64,000 nucleotides of DNA from Pleionea sediminis. GTDB taxonomy: Bacteria > Pseudomonadota > Gammaproteobacteria > Enterobacterales > Kangiellaceae. Numbering within the stretch: the stretch's first letter is position 1; every line of letters begins with the position of its first letter. The notes under the pieces are model-generated. The model was not told where the DNA came from, made no database searches, and was given only the letters and a program-made list of their open reading frames with translations. The DNA is taken from positions 1,860,001 to 1,924,000 of the forward strand of contig NZ_SUNB01000001.1 in assembly GCF_007570825.1 (NCBI RefSeq). The letters are read 5' to 3'. The translations under genes and the position numbers were made by a program. Of this stretch, positions 37,628 to 45,230 are shown piece by piece.

Positions 37628-37642
37628 ACCCTTTTGGGGGTA
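37627..37642. promoter_or_regulatory. NarL-like inverted heptamers before moaA
   Basis: TACCCTT-TT-GGGGGTA has the 7-2-7 layout, but each half departs from TACYYMT at its end. It lies about 207 bases before moaA and could also be a structural extension of the porin terminator. Confidence 0.4.
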
Positions 37643-37689
37643 TTTAGCTTCGAGTCTCATAAGGGTATATTAGTTTTATATTAACACCG

Positions 37690-37848
37690 AGCTTTAAACG
37701 CTAAGTCACAAATTAAAATGGTATGCGTTTTCAGCCGTAACCCGTATTTGGATATTCTATCTTTTTAGTTCGTATGATTTATCGAAATACTAGGTTACCA
37801 GGGTTAAGTTAGAAATGGCTTGGCCTCCCGTATTTGGAAAGGCGTAAT
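37690..37848 (+). promoter_or_regulatory. Structured leader of the moa operon, Moco-riboswitch candidate
   Basis: The 160 bases before moaA contain several long-range pairings: AAACGC (about 37,695) with GCGTTT (about 37,726), TAACCC (about 37,738) with GGGTTA (about 37,801), and GCCTCC with the GGAAAGGC that holds the ribosome-binding site. A leader that can hide the Shine-Dalgarno sequence before moaA is where molybdenum-cofactor riboswitches occur in gammaproteobacteria. I cannot align it to the Moco consensus by eye. Confidence 0.4.
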
Positions 37849-38847
37849 ATGCAATCAACCAGCAACATTCTGCAGGACGGTTATGGCCGCGAGTTTCATT
37901 ATTTGCGATTGTCAGTAACTGATGTCTGCAACTTCAAATGCAACTATTGCTTGCCCGACGGCTATCAAAAGGCTGAGGGTAGCGATTGCCATTCCGCGCT
38001 TTCACTCGATGAAATTCGAAAAATCGTTCACGCATTTGCCAAACTCGGCACAAAAAAAGTACGTATCACTGGGGGAGAGCCATCCCTGCGCAAGGATCTC
38101 GCCGACATTATTGCAGTGTGTAAAAACACCCCCGGCATTGAGTCGGTTGCCTTAACCACTAATGGCTATAAATTGCCACAAAAAATAGAATCCTGGATCG
38201 CCGCCGGATTGGATCGCCTCAATGTCAGCATTGATAGTCTCGATCCTCGTATGTTCAAAACCATTACCGGACACGACCGGCTTAATGAAATTTTGCAAGG
38301 TATTGAAATCGCACAACAGTGTGGTCTTAAAAAAATAAAAATTAATGCGGTGTTATTACGTCAATTTAATCATCAAGAGTTTTCCAGTTACCTACAATGG
38401 TTGAAAGACAAAGACTTCACGTTACGTTTTATTGAATTAATGCAAACGGGTGACAACAAGCAGTTCTTCCAAGACAACCATGTGTCGGGTGAGTGTATAA
38501 AAGAGCAGTTACTGACTCAAGGCTGGACCCGAATAATACGCAGTCAAAGCGCGGGACCTGCGCAAGAGTTTCAACATTCCGACTATCAAGGTCGCATTGG
38601 TTTAATTATGCCGTACAGCAAAGATTTTTGTAAAAGTTGCAATCGATTGAGAATTTCGTCGCAGGGGAAATTGCATCTTTGCCTGTTTGGCGAGCTGGGA
38701 TTACCTCTTAGACATCTCTGTGACGCTAATGACACTGAGCAATTACAGCAGCAAATTCGAACCTATGTGGCTCAGAAAGAAGTCTCCCATTATTTGCATC
38801 AAGGCAACTCAGGTTTGACTCGGCATTTGGCCATGTTAGGAGGCTAG
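37849..38847 (+). CDS. moaA: GTP 3',8-cyclase MoaA (radical SAM)
   Basis: This 332-residue radical-SAM enzyme carries out the first step of molybdopterin synthesis from GTP. The SAM cluster motif is CNFKCNYC (about residues 27-34), GGEP follows at about 77-80, and the second cluster uses CKSCNRLRISSQGKLHLC (about 262-279). The C-terminal Gly-Gly needed for activity is present (LAMLGG). The ATG at 37,849 is used because AAAGGCG is upstream; an earlier TTG would place that site inside the gene. It heads moaA-mobA-moaB-moaC-moaD-moaE. Confidence 0.95.
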   Translation: MQSTSNILQDGYGREFHYLRLSVTDVCNFKCNYCLPDGYQKAEGSDCHSALSLDEIRKIVHAFAKLGTKKVRITGGEPSLRKDLADIIAVCKNTPGIESVALTTNGYKLPQKIESWIAAGLDRLNVSIDSLDPRMFKTITGHDRLNEILQGIEIAQQCGLKKIKINAVLLRQFNHQEFSSYLQWLKDKDFTLRFIELMQTGDNKQFFQDNHVSGECIKEQLLTQGWTRIIRSQSAGPAQEFQHSDYQGRIGLIMPYSKDFCKSCNRLRISSQGKLHLCLFGELGLPLRHLCDANDTEQLQQQIRTYVAQKEVSHYLHQGNSGLTRHLAMLGG

Positions 38848-38855
38848 TCGGTTCG

Positions 38856-39407
38856 ATGATTGGTGTGGTTTTAACTGGCGGACTATCGATACGAATGAAA
38901 CAGGATAAGGCAACTTTGCAACATCCTGTACACAAACATCAAACATTACTCGACTATGCACTTGAAGTTTTAATTAATGCTGGCTGCGATAAAGTAATTA
39001 TTAGTGGTGAAAAATTCGGTGGACTGGCGGACGATTTCCCGCAGCAAGGGCCACTATCTGGCTTGTATTCGGTAGCGAATCGAGTAAAAGAAGATCGTTT
39101 TCTGGTGATTCCGGTAGACATGCCGCTACTCAATAGCGAACTATTGAAAGAATTGATCGAACACGCGGAGCAAAACGAAAGCATCTATTTTGAAGACTCG
39201 CAAATTCCAATGTTAGTAAACCTCACAACCGATGCGATGGGCTATTTGAAAAATGTGTTAAGTAATGAGGAATCGGATCGATCAATTAAAGCCTTTTTTA
39301 GATTTATTGCAGCTCGACCCGTTGCCTGCAGTCGATCTGAATGTTTGGCTAATGTAAATACTCCAGAGCAACTGGAGCAACTCAATCAAATTGAAATCGA
39401 AAGGTGA
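38856..39407 (+). CDS. mobA: Molybdenum cofactor guanylyltransferase MobA-like
   Basis: A 183-residue nucleotidyltransferase, beginning VVLTGGLSIRMKQDKA, the GTP-binding G-loop form of LxGGxSxRMGxDKA with one Gly replaced by Lys. QGPLSGLYS and the Mg-binding VIPVDMPLL (about residues 84-92) are also present. It converts Mo-molybdopterin to the guanine dinucleotide form (bis-MGD) needed by NarG. Its place between moaA and moaB is uncommon. It starts 8 bases after the moaA stop. Confidence 0.88.
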   Translation: MIGVVLTGGLSIRMKQDKATLQHPVHKHQTLLDYALEVLINAGCDKVIISGEKFGGLADDFPQQGPLSGLYSVANRVKEDRFLVIPVDMPLLNSELLKELIEHAEQNESIYFEDSQIPMLVNLTTDAMGYLKNVLSNEESDRSIKAFFRFIAARPVACSRSECLANVNTPEQLEQLNQIEIER

Positions 39408-39410
39408 AGT

Positions 39411-39956
39411 ATGGGGCATTTGTCTACCAACAAGTTTGTGCCACTCAACATTGCTGTACTAACTGTATCGGATACTCGCACCAAAGCAAACGATACATCC
39501 GGTCAGTTATTAGCAGAGCGAGCGCGCGAATCAGGCCATCGAGTGGTGGAGCATATCATTGTTAAAGATGACGTGTATCAACTGCGCGCTGTAGTGTCAC
39601 GCTGGATTGCATCTAACGATGTTCAAGCGGTACTTATCACTGGCGGAACAGGGTTCACTATGCGCGACTCGACGCCAGAGGCACTTAAAATATTATTTGA
39701 TAAAGAAGTTGAAGGCTTTGGCGAATTATTCCGTCAAATTTCTTACCAGCAAATTGGTACTTCAACCGTACAGTCGCGGGCGATCGCCGGTATGGCAAAC
39801 GGTACTGTTATGTTCTGTATGCCGGGTTCAACCAATGCTTGCCGAACAGGTTGGGACGACATCATTAAACAACAATTAGATGCCACACATAAACCCTGCA
39901 ATTTTGTGCCTCATCTCAAACAGGCGAACGTAGAACTGTGTGAGACTCGAGGCTAA
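39411..39956 (+). CDS. moaB: Molybdopterin adenylyltransferase-type protein MoaB
   Basis: A 181-residue MoCF-fold protein with [15 protein letters not shown] (about residues 17-31), the molybdopterin-binding [16 protein letters not shown] (about 75-90) and [16 protein letters not shown] near the C-terminus. It adenylates molybdopterin before MoeA inserts molybdenum; no mogA is seen, so it probably fills that role here. It overlaps moaC by one base (TAATG). Confidence 0.92.
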   Translation: MGHLSTNKFVPLNIAVLTVSDTRTKANDTSGQLLAERARESGHRVVEHIIVKDDVYQLRAVVSRWIASNDVQAVLITGGTGFTMRDSTPEALKILFDKEVEGFGELFRQISYQQIGTSTVQSRAIAGMANGTVMFCMPGSTNACRTGWDDIIKQQLDATHKPCNFVPHLKQANVELCETRG

Positions 39957-40453
39957 TGAGTAACTTTACCGAACAAGATATGTCACTGACGCACCTTAAT
40001 GCCAACGGTGAAGCTTCCATGGTGGATGTATCAGAAAAAGCCATCACTACTCGTATTGCAATTGCCGAAGGCTACGTAAACATGCTGACTTCCACTCTGG
40101 ATATGATCGCAAGCGGCGAGCATGCCAAAGGTGACGTCTTGTCTGTGGCACGTGTCGCCGGAATTCAAGCGGCTAAGCAATGTGGAAATTTGATACCACT
40201 CTGTCATCCATTGATGCTGACAAAAATCAAAGTAGATTTTCAAATTGATCGTGCCAATTCACGCGTTCGTATTGAATCGCTGTGTAAATTAAATGGTCAA
40301 ACCGGTGTTGAGATGGAAGCGCTAACGGCCACCAGTGTTGCAGCCTTAACATTATTCGATATGTGCAAAGCCGTTGATAAAGTGATGGTGATTGATGGAA
40401 TTAAAGTATTGGAAAAGTCGGGCGGAAAAAGCGGCGATTGGAAGCGCGCTTAG
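39956..40453 (+). CDS. moaC: Cyclic pyranopterin monophosphate synthase MoaC
   Basis: This 165-residue enzyme converts the MoaA product to cyclic pyranopterin monophosphate. Family blocks are [18 protein letters not shown], the active-site LIPLCHPL (about residues 79-86), the [21 protein letters not shown] stretch (about 121-141) and [10 protein letters not shown] near the end. Full length. Confidence 0.96.
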   Translation: MSNFTEQDMSLTHLNANGEASMVDVSEKAITTRIAIAEGYVNMLTSTLDMIASGEHAKGDVLSVARVAGIQAAKQCGNLIPLCHPLMLTKIKVDFQIDRANSRVRIESLCKLNGQTGVEMEALTATSVAALTLFDMCKAVDKVMVIDGIKVLEKSGGKSGDWKRA

Positions 40454-40475
40454 CTTTAGAGAAGAGAGTTAAATT

Positions 40476-40721
40476 ATGATTAGAATATTATTTTTTGCGT
40501 CACTTAGAGAGCGATTGAAGTGCGAATCTATTGAAGTAGATTATGAAAGTGGGCTAACGCTTTTCGACTTAAAAGATACACTGATGCAAAAGGATGAAAT
40601 TTGGCACTCTGCGTTATCCGGTAACTTACTTTCTGCTGTCGAACAAGAAATGGTAGTTGAAAATACCAAGCTCACAGATGGAATGGAAGTTGCCTTTTTT
40701 CCACCAGTAACGGGCGGGTAG
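40476..40721 (+). CDS. moaD: Molybdopterin synthase small subunit MoaD
   Basis: An 81-residue ubiquitin-like sulfur carrier, starting MIRILFFASLRER and ending FFPPVTGG. The terminal Gly-Gly is adenylated by MoeB (encoded at 9,957-9,214) and thiocarboxylated before donating sulfur. It is preceded by GAGAAGAGAG and lies 7 bases from moaE. Confidence 0.95.
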   Translation: MIRILFFASLRERLKCESIEVDYESGLTLFDLKDTLMQKDEIWHSALSGNLLSAVEQEMVVENTKLTDGMEVAFFPPVTGG

Positions 40722-40728
40722 ATTACTC

Positions 40729-41175
40729 ATGATTCGTGTATCTGAACAAGATTTTGTTGTTGCTGACGAGTACCAGGCGTTAATTAACGATAATGCGAGT
40801 GATGGCGCCGTAGTGTTTTTTGTGGGACTTGTTCGAGACTTTAACCAAGGAAATAATGTTTCAGAACTGTATTTGGAGCACTATCCAGCTATGACTCAAA
40901 AAGTATTATGCGAGATTGTTGAACAATCAAAGCGACGGTGGAATCTTGGACGGGTTCGAGTTTATCATCGAGTCGGCCATTTAAGTATCAATGATCAAAT
41001 TGTATTCGTAGGCGTATCTTCACGACATCGTGATGATAGTTTTCGTGCTGCACAATATATTATGGATTTTCTAAAAACCGAAGCTCCATTTTGGAAAAAG
41101 GAGACGGTTAACAAAAATATTTCTCGATGGGTAGAATCTGAAATTAAAGACTATTCTGCTCGTGATAGTTGGTAA
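40729..41175 (+). CDS. moaE: Molybdopterin synthase large subunit MoaE
   Basis: This 148-residue catalytic subunit forms a heterotetramer with MoaD and inserts dithiolene sulfurs. Conserved blocks are GAVVFFVGLVRDFN (about residues 24-37), LYLEHYPAMT, VYHRVGHLSINDQIVFVGVSS (about 79-99) and the catalytic Lys region FLKTEAPFWKKE (about 117-128). It is the last gene of the moa operon. Confidence 0.95.
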   Translation: MIRVSEQDFVVADEYQALINDNASDGAVVFFVGLVRDFNQGNNVSELYLEHYPAMTQKVLCEIVEQSKRRWNLGRVRVYHRVGHLSINDQIVFVGVSSRHRDDSFRAAQYIMDFLKTEAPFWKKETVNKNISRWVESEIKDYSARDSW

Positions 41176-41289
41176 TTAGAGTATTAAATTATACGGTGGT
41201 GAGTGCTCTAGCAAAAAACATAAAATTAATTGCTGGTTGTTGTTTAGTCTTCTTTAAAGATTGTAAGTAGATTTTGATAGGGTCGAAAG

Positions 41290-42036
41290 TTGAGTTTGTT
41301 AGAGCTAGAATTATTTTTGCCATTGCTTTTTTTGCTTATGGCCATTTTATACGCTTCTGTTGGTCACGGAGGAGCTTCTGGATACTTGGCAGTCATGGCG
41401 CTTTTTAACATGTCACCTGATTTGATGCGTCCATCGGCACTGTTAATGAATGTCGCAGTATCATCACTTGCAGTTTTCTTTTATTTTCGAAAACAAGCAT
41501 TTAATTGGAATTTGTTCTGGCCACTTACAATAACATCAATTCCTATGGCTTATTTGGGTGGCTCTATACAAATTTCAGACTTGTATTTCAAACCTATTAT
41601 TGGGATTGTACTTTTGTTCTCGGCGTATTATTCAATTTTTTCAAGACAGGAGTACGAAGAGACGAAGCAGCCTGCTTCAAATTCAATATTGTTTGGAACA
41701 GGTGCCGGATTAGGATTCTTATCCGGTTTGACAGGTGTTGGCGGGGGAATATTTCTAAGTCCTTTGCTCTTATTTACAAAATGGGCGAGCATTAAAACTA
41801 TATCGGGTATAGCCGCATTGTTTATTTTAGTTAATTCTATAATGGGGTTATGTGGCTATGTTGCCTCTGGAAATAATATTCCAAGTGTATCTTCTTATTG
41901 GTTTTTAAGTGTTCTGGCCGGTGGAATAATTGGAGCTAAACTTGGAAGTGATTTGTTTAATAATAATTTTGTAAGAATAGTGCTTGGATTTGTACTATTT
42001 ATTTCAGGTATAAAAATGGTTCTTAGTTTTGTCTGA
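41290..42036 (+). CDS. TauE/SafE (TSUP) family membrane permease
   Basis: A 248-residue membrane protein with about seven or eight hydrophobic helices. The family repeats are VGHGGASGYLAVMALF (about residues 19-34) and GLTGVGGGIFLSPLLL (about 153-168). TSUP proteins export or import sulfur compounds and organic acids. Being next to moaE suggests a sulfur or oxyanion role in cofactor supply, but this is inference. It starts with TTG (41,290) after AGGG. Beyond it the sequence becomes AT-rich. Confidence 0.8.
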   Translation: MSLLELELFLPLLFLLMAILYASVGHGGASGYLAVMALFNMSPDLMRPSALLMNVAVSSLAVFFYFRKQAFNWNLFWPLTITSIPMAYLGGSIQISDLYFKPIIGIVLLFSAYYSIFSRQEYEETKQPASNSILFGTGAGLGFLSGLTGVGGGIFLSPLLLFTKWASIKTISGIAALFILVNSIMGLCGYVASGNNIPSVSSYWFLSVLAGGIIGAKLGSDLFNNNFVRIVLGFVLFISGIKMVLSFV

Positions 42037-42243
42037 ATTAGCGTATATTTGCGTTACGAACTAAATGTTTAGCGAGAATTACCGAAATGGATGAATTATT
42101 ACAGGATTCATTACAGATCTAAAACGATGCTTTCATCAGAGTGTGAGGAGAGGCTATCAATACAAATTATGATGGAGTGTAGAATATTGGTTTTGACATT
42201 TTCGTTGTCGCCGAGACGCGAAGATTAAGAAGTCAATTTTTTA

Positions 42244-42924
42244 TCATTTCCATCTGATTTTCATAATACTTTGTAAAATGGTAACTGACTCAACAATTCC
42301 GAGACCGCTCAAATTTACTCCTGGTCTAATTTCAGGGAGTGGAGGAGTTTCTGCAACATTGCCAGAGAGCATTGTAACATACCAATCGTTGTTGAGAGTT
42401 GAGGTTTTATTATAGCTAGGTGCATCGAATTGACTTCCAACGAAAACCATACCATCCTGCCGTTGATGCCAAGTATACATTGGAATATTGAAAAGACTTC
42501 CAAAAGAATTCATCAAATGGTATCCATGGCCAATATAGGACGATATCGATATTTTTCGGATCATATATTTTCTAAAAGGTAGATCAAACAACAATCCTGT
42601 TCTTTGCGAAAATTCGGAGCAAACTTGGCGTAATGTAGGAGTCTTTACATTGAAATTAAAAGTACAATTTAACAAGCTCGTTAGCTCTAAGCATTTGACT
42701 TCATAATAATTATTCGAGACCAAGAGCGTAGATACTACAATTCCAGTAAAATACAAGAATAAGCCCTCAGAATCATACCCTATATGGTATTGGAGCATTT
42801 GACCTTCCGGCTTCTCGGTTAGAATGAAAGTTGCGGCGCCGGGCATAGAAGATGACAGTCGAATGTTTTCATACGTATGAGTATAAGCTCGACCGTCGAT
42901 GAATACTTGCTTCTCTAGTATCAT
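42244..42924 (-). CDS. Phage baseplate-hub-like protein, probably a fragment
   Basis: A 226-residue protein opening with VFIDGRAYTHTYENIRLSSS and MPGAATFILTEKPEGQ. The middle part TLRQVCSEFSQRTGLLFDLP (about residues 108-127) and GYHLMNSFGSLFNIPMYTWH resemble domains of Mu-like tail-hub/late-control proteins, where an oligomeric-coat domain precedes the needle-forming part. Those proteins are usually more than twice as long, and no other phage gene lies near, so this is an orphan or remnant within the element. The similarity is from pattern memory only. It converges with the TSUP gene; 42,037-42,243 is otherwise empty. Confidence 0.45.
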   Translation of the reverse strand: MILEKQVFIDGRAYTHTYENIRLSSSMPGAATFILTEKPEGQMLQYHIGYDSEGLFLYFTGIVVSTLLVSNNYYEVKCLELTSLLNCTFNFNVKTPTLRQVCSEFSQRTGLLFDLPFRKYMIRKISISSYIGHGYHLMNSFGSLFNIPMYTWHQRQDGMVFVGSQFDAPSYNKTSTLNNDWYVTMLSGNVAETPPLPEIRPGVNLSGLGIVESVTILQSIMKIRWK

Positions 42925-43466
42925 AGCTTCCCGATGAAGAGAATCTGACTCGTAAAAACAGAGTTATAGAATGTGGTCTAAATGCACAAAGTATAGGACC
43001 TTACTTTCCCAATAATACGGTTTCGTCTTTTTAAATTGTGCAGCAAGCGATAACTTGATTCCGATATTAAAATGTCGACTTACAATCATCTCGAGGGTGC
43101 CTGTTTAAAGATGCTTCGTTAAAGGACAGTATTGCAAAGTATGAAATATACACTAAAACTAGACAATAACCCGAATGGGTTAGATCTGGACAAAAGCGAA
43201 TATAGAGTTTTGTAGGGATTACCTTAAAGGTTTATATACTTCCTAAGGATTTTATAGTTAATTCTAAGAGGTATGGCTAATTTTATAAGAATTAAATAAA
43301 GAGCCAGAAATCATTAAACTTGAGCATCGTAGATAAAGTGAGTAGTTAAATCAATTCAACACTCGTTTACCATATAAGAATATTAGTTGTATTTTTGACT
43401 CAGATACAACAAGCAATTATAAATGTTAAAAATATATCCTAACTGATTTTAGTAGTAATAATTTCT
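42925..43466. other. AT-rich stretch with no recognisable gene
   Basis: About 540 bases without a convincing coding region. A 24-codon frame at 43,141-43,215 has no ribosome-binding site worth naming. No repeat, terminator or element end is evident. It may be degraded mobile DNA or hold unidentified regulatory RNA. Confidence 0.5.
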
Positions 43467-43640
43467 TTAAAAGAGATTAAAACTCCCGTCGGATTTGCGG
43501 TAATTAGAGAGTACAATACCGCTCATACAGAAATTACGTTCCATCAGTTCGATGGCAGATATCTTTCCTTCGGACAATAAACGAACCTCATGCTCGCGAA
43601 CGGCGCATTTCTTCGCTTCTCTTTGGGATATCTTTCTCAT
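43467..43640 (-). CDS. Small hypothetical protein
   Basis: A possible 57-residue basic protein beginning MRKISQREAKKCAVREHEV, with a helical, charged first half. The middle AIELMERNFCMSGIVLSNYRK could be a DNA-binding helix pair, but no family is recognised. An upstream in-frame start at 43,676 would add a hydrophobic 12-residue leader. It sits in the AT-rich region of the element between the hub-like gene and the XRE regulator. Coding status is uncertain. Confidence 0.35.
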   Translation of the reverse strand: MRKISQREAKKCAVREHEVRLLSEGKISAIELMERNFCMSGIVLSNYRKSDGSFNLF

Positions 43641-43887
43641 TATATGATGATCGACTAAGAGGAATATGATTGTCAACTTTTATTAGTTATTAATAAACTT
43701 TACTTCTATTGAGTAACTTTCATTTGAAATAAGTAATATTCGCTCTTTTAATTTATATTTGTCCTAAATAACAAAACGGCATCTGCTTATACCAGTAGTT
43801 ATTTTCTAGGGTTGTAATTATTGTAGAGTAAGCAGAAAGTTTGTAGAAGCACTGTATTCTTTGAAGGCAATTCAAATATTTGGGTAA

Positions 43888-44136
43888 TTAATGCAAAGGT
43901 GAAGATTTTTCTAGAATTGAGATAGCATCATGAGGATCAATATCTAAAGCCTTGCAGTATTGAACCAACTCATACGCATCCAAGCGCCGCTCCATACTCT
44001 CAATTTTTTGAACAAAAGAATGCGGTTCATCTATTCTTTCGCCTAATTCTCGCATACTCAAGCCTCTCAAATTTCGAGATTCCTTTAACCACATCACAAG
44101 GCGGTAGTAGGCATTAGATGATATCGCTTTTTTCAT
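43888..44136 (-). CDS. XRE-family helix-turn-helix regulator of the element
   Basis: An 82-residue protein from the ATG at 44,136. The Cro/C1-type HTH runs through LKESRNLRGLSMRELGERID and EPHSFVQKIESMERRLDAYELV (about residues 15-55), with a short C-terminal tail and no partner domain. A TTG at 44,172 could extend it by 12 residues but lies inside the operator. It is divergent from the zinc-ribbon membrane gene, with the palindrome at 44,162-44,184 between them, so autoregulation is likely. The same operator core precedes the gene at 8,681. Confidence 0.8.
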   Translation of the reverse strand: MKKAISSNAYYRLVMWLKESRNLRGLSMRELGERIDEPHSFVQKIESMERRLDAYELVQYCKALDIDPHDAISILEKSSPLH

Positions 44137-44161
44137 TCTGCGAATTATTGTTAGAATAGCC

Positions 44162-44184
44162 AGTGTACCCAAATTAGGTACACT
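44162..44184. promoter_or_regulatory. Operator AGTGTACC-N7-GGTACACT
   Basis: A perfect 8-bp inverted repeat around CAAATTA, between the XRE gene and the divergent gene at 44,226. The inner 17 bases (GTACC-N7-GGTAC) recur at 8,619-8,635, 35.5 kb away at the other end of the element. Confidence 0.75.
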
Positions 44185-44225
44185 ATCGATTTGATAGAAA
44201 ATCTAACTAATAAGGGAGTCCGATA

Positions 44226-44576
44226 GTGATTAAAAATGATATACACCAGGGTAAATGTGGTTTGTGTGGAACCGAGGTGCCAAATGAAGCCACTTTATGC
44301 GCAGGATGTGGTGCTAGATGGGGGAGTTCTACTGGAAAAACGCGTCTGGAAGTCTACAAGGATGGTAAGCGAAACCTAAAAGTTGGCCTTTTCTACGGAT
44401 TAGCACTGTTGTCTTTCTATTTAGTAACTATCTATCTTGGCTCTTTGTGGGCAATTGCAGCAATGGTAGTTGGTTTTTTAGTTGGTCCGGTTTGCCTTGG
44501 ATTGGTGATAGGCGGTTTGCTTTCTATGAGAAAGGCAAAAACTAATTTAAAAGTTGATTGGTGGTTGATTAGATAG
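44226..44576 (+). CDS. Zinc-ribbon membrane protein
   Basis: A 116-residue protein: a double CxxC zinc ribbon (CGLCGTEVPNEATLCAGCGARW, residues 11-32), a short basic linker, then two transmembrane helices (about 53-75 and 78-102). The GTG at 44,226 has AAGGGAG upstream. It is divergent from the XRE gene and probably repressed by it. Function is unknown; ribbon-plus-helices proteins are common accessory genes in mobile elements and chromosomes. Confidence 0.65.
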   Translation: MIKNDIHQGKCGLCGTEVPNEATLCAGCGARWGSSTGKTRLEVYKDGKRNLKVGLFYGLALLSFYLVTIYLGSLWAIAAMVVGFLVGPVCLGLVIGGLLSMRKAKTNLKVDWWLIR

Positions 44577-44711
44577 GTTATTTATGCTCTTTCTAGAGTA
44601 AGTTCGCCTTGAATAAGTTAACGCCGAAATGGGCATCGCTTAAACTCAACTTGAAGAAAGTTAGCAGAATAAGAATTAATCTCATGCATCTTTCTTAAAA
44701 CATTTATCTGC

Positions 44712-45230
44712 TCAAACATTTAGACCTAGCTTTCTTTTAACAGGAAGCGAGAGTTTTGACACCATAAGATTTACCTGTTCTAAAGCATTTTCTGATCTTA
44801 ATGTAGAGAGTTGCCTTTTGTAATGCTTTAACTCCTTCAAGACATCGGCTTTAGGATGTTGATTAATTCCTTTAGACATTGTTCTATCATGCGTTAACAA
44901 TTTTTTATCCATTTCATCTACTAGATGTTTATTGACATCTAGTAAGAACTTTTTCAATTCAGCTGAATATGAGGAAGAAGAAGTTAATGTAGTCGGTTTT
45001 ACGCCAACGTGTCTCGCAACTTCACTGGCGAATATTTGATAATTTGACTTTCTCTTATAATGTTTACGTAGAGAATGGATCTTAATATATCTCAACTTTT
45101 CATCTTTTTGTTCAATAATGAAGTGGAATGCTTTCAGAGAGATGTTTTTGTCTGATGCCCAGTTAGGTATCCTATTAACTTTACTCTTCTTGCTTGCTTT
45201 TAAGTTTATCAAGTCGAGAGCTGTTTTCAT
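44712..45230 (-). CDS. srap: Small basic recombination accessory protein (Srap-like)
   Basis: A 172-residue basic protein, last of the four-gene recombinase operon. The first half (VNRIPNWASDKNISLKAFHF) and the Lys/Arg-rich IHSLRKHYKRKSNYQIFASE (about residues 50-70) suggest DNA binding; a possible helix-turn-helix lies at ASEVARHVGVKPTTLTSS. The C-terminal third (residues ~130-165) is probably coiled coil. It overlaps intB by four bases. Position and size fit the SE-associated recombination auxiliary protein; the sequence alone would not identify it. Confidence 0.65.
   Translation of the reverse strand: MKTALDLINLKASKKSKVNRIPNWASDKNISLKAFHFIIEQKDEKLRYIKIHSLRKHYKRKSNYQIFASEVARHVGVKPTTLTSSSSYSAELKKFLLDVNKHLVDEMDKKLLTHDRTMSKGINQHPKADVLKELKHYKRQLSTLRSENALEQVNLMVSKLSLPVKRKLGLNV

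Noticed and set aside
43141-43215. 24-codon frame in the gene-free stretch
   Set aside because: No ribosome-binding site, no recognisable protein features, length expected by chance in AT-rich DNA.
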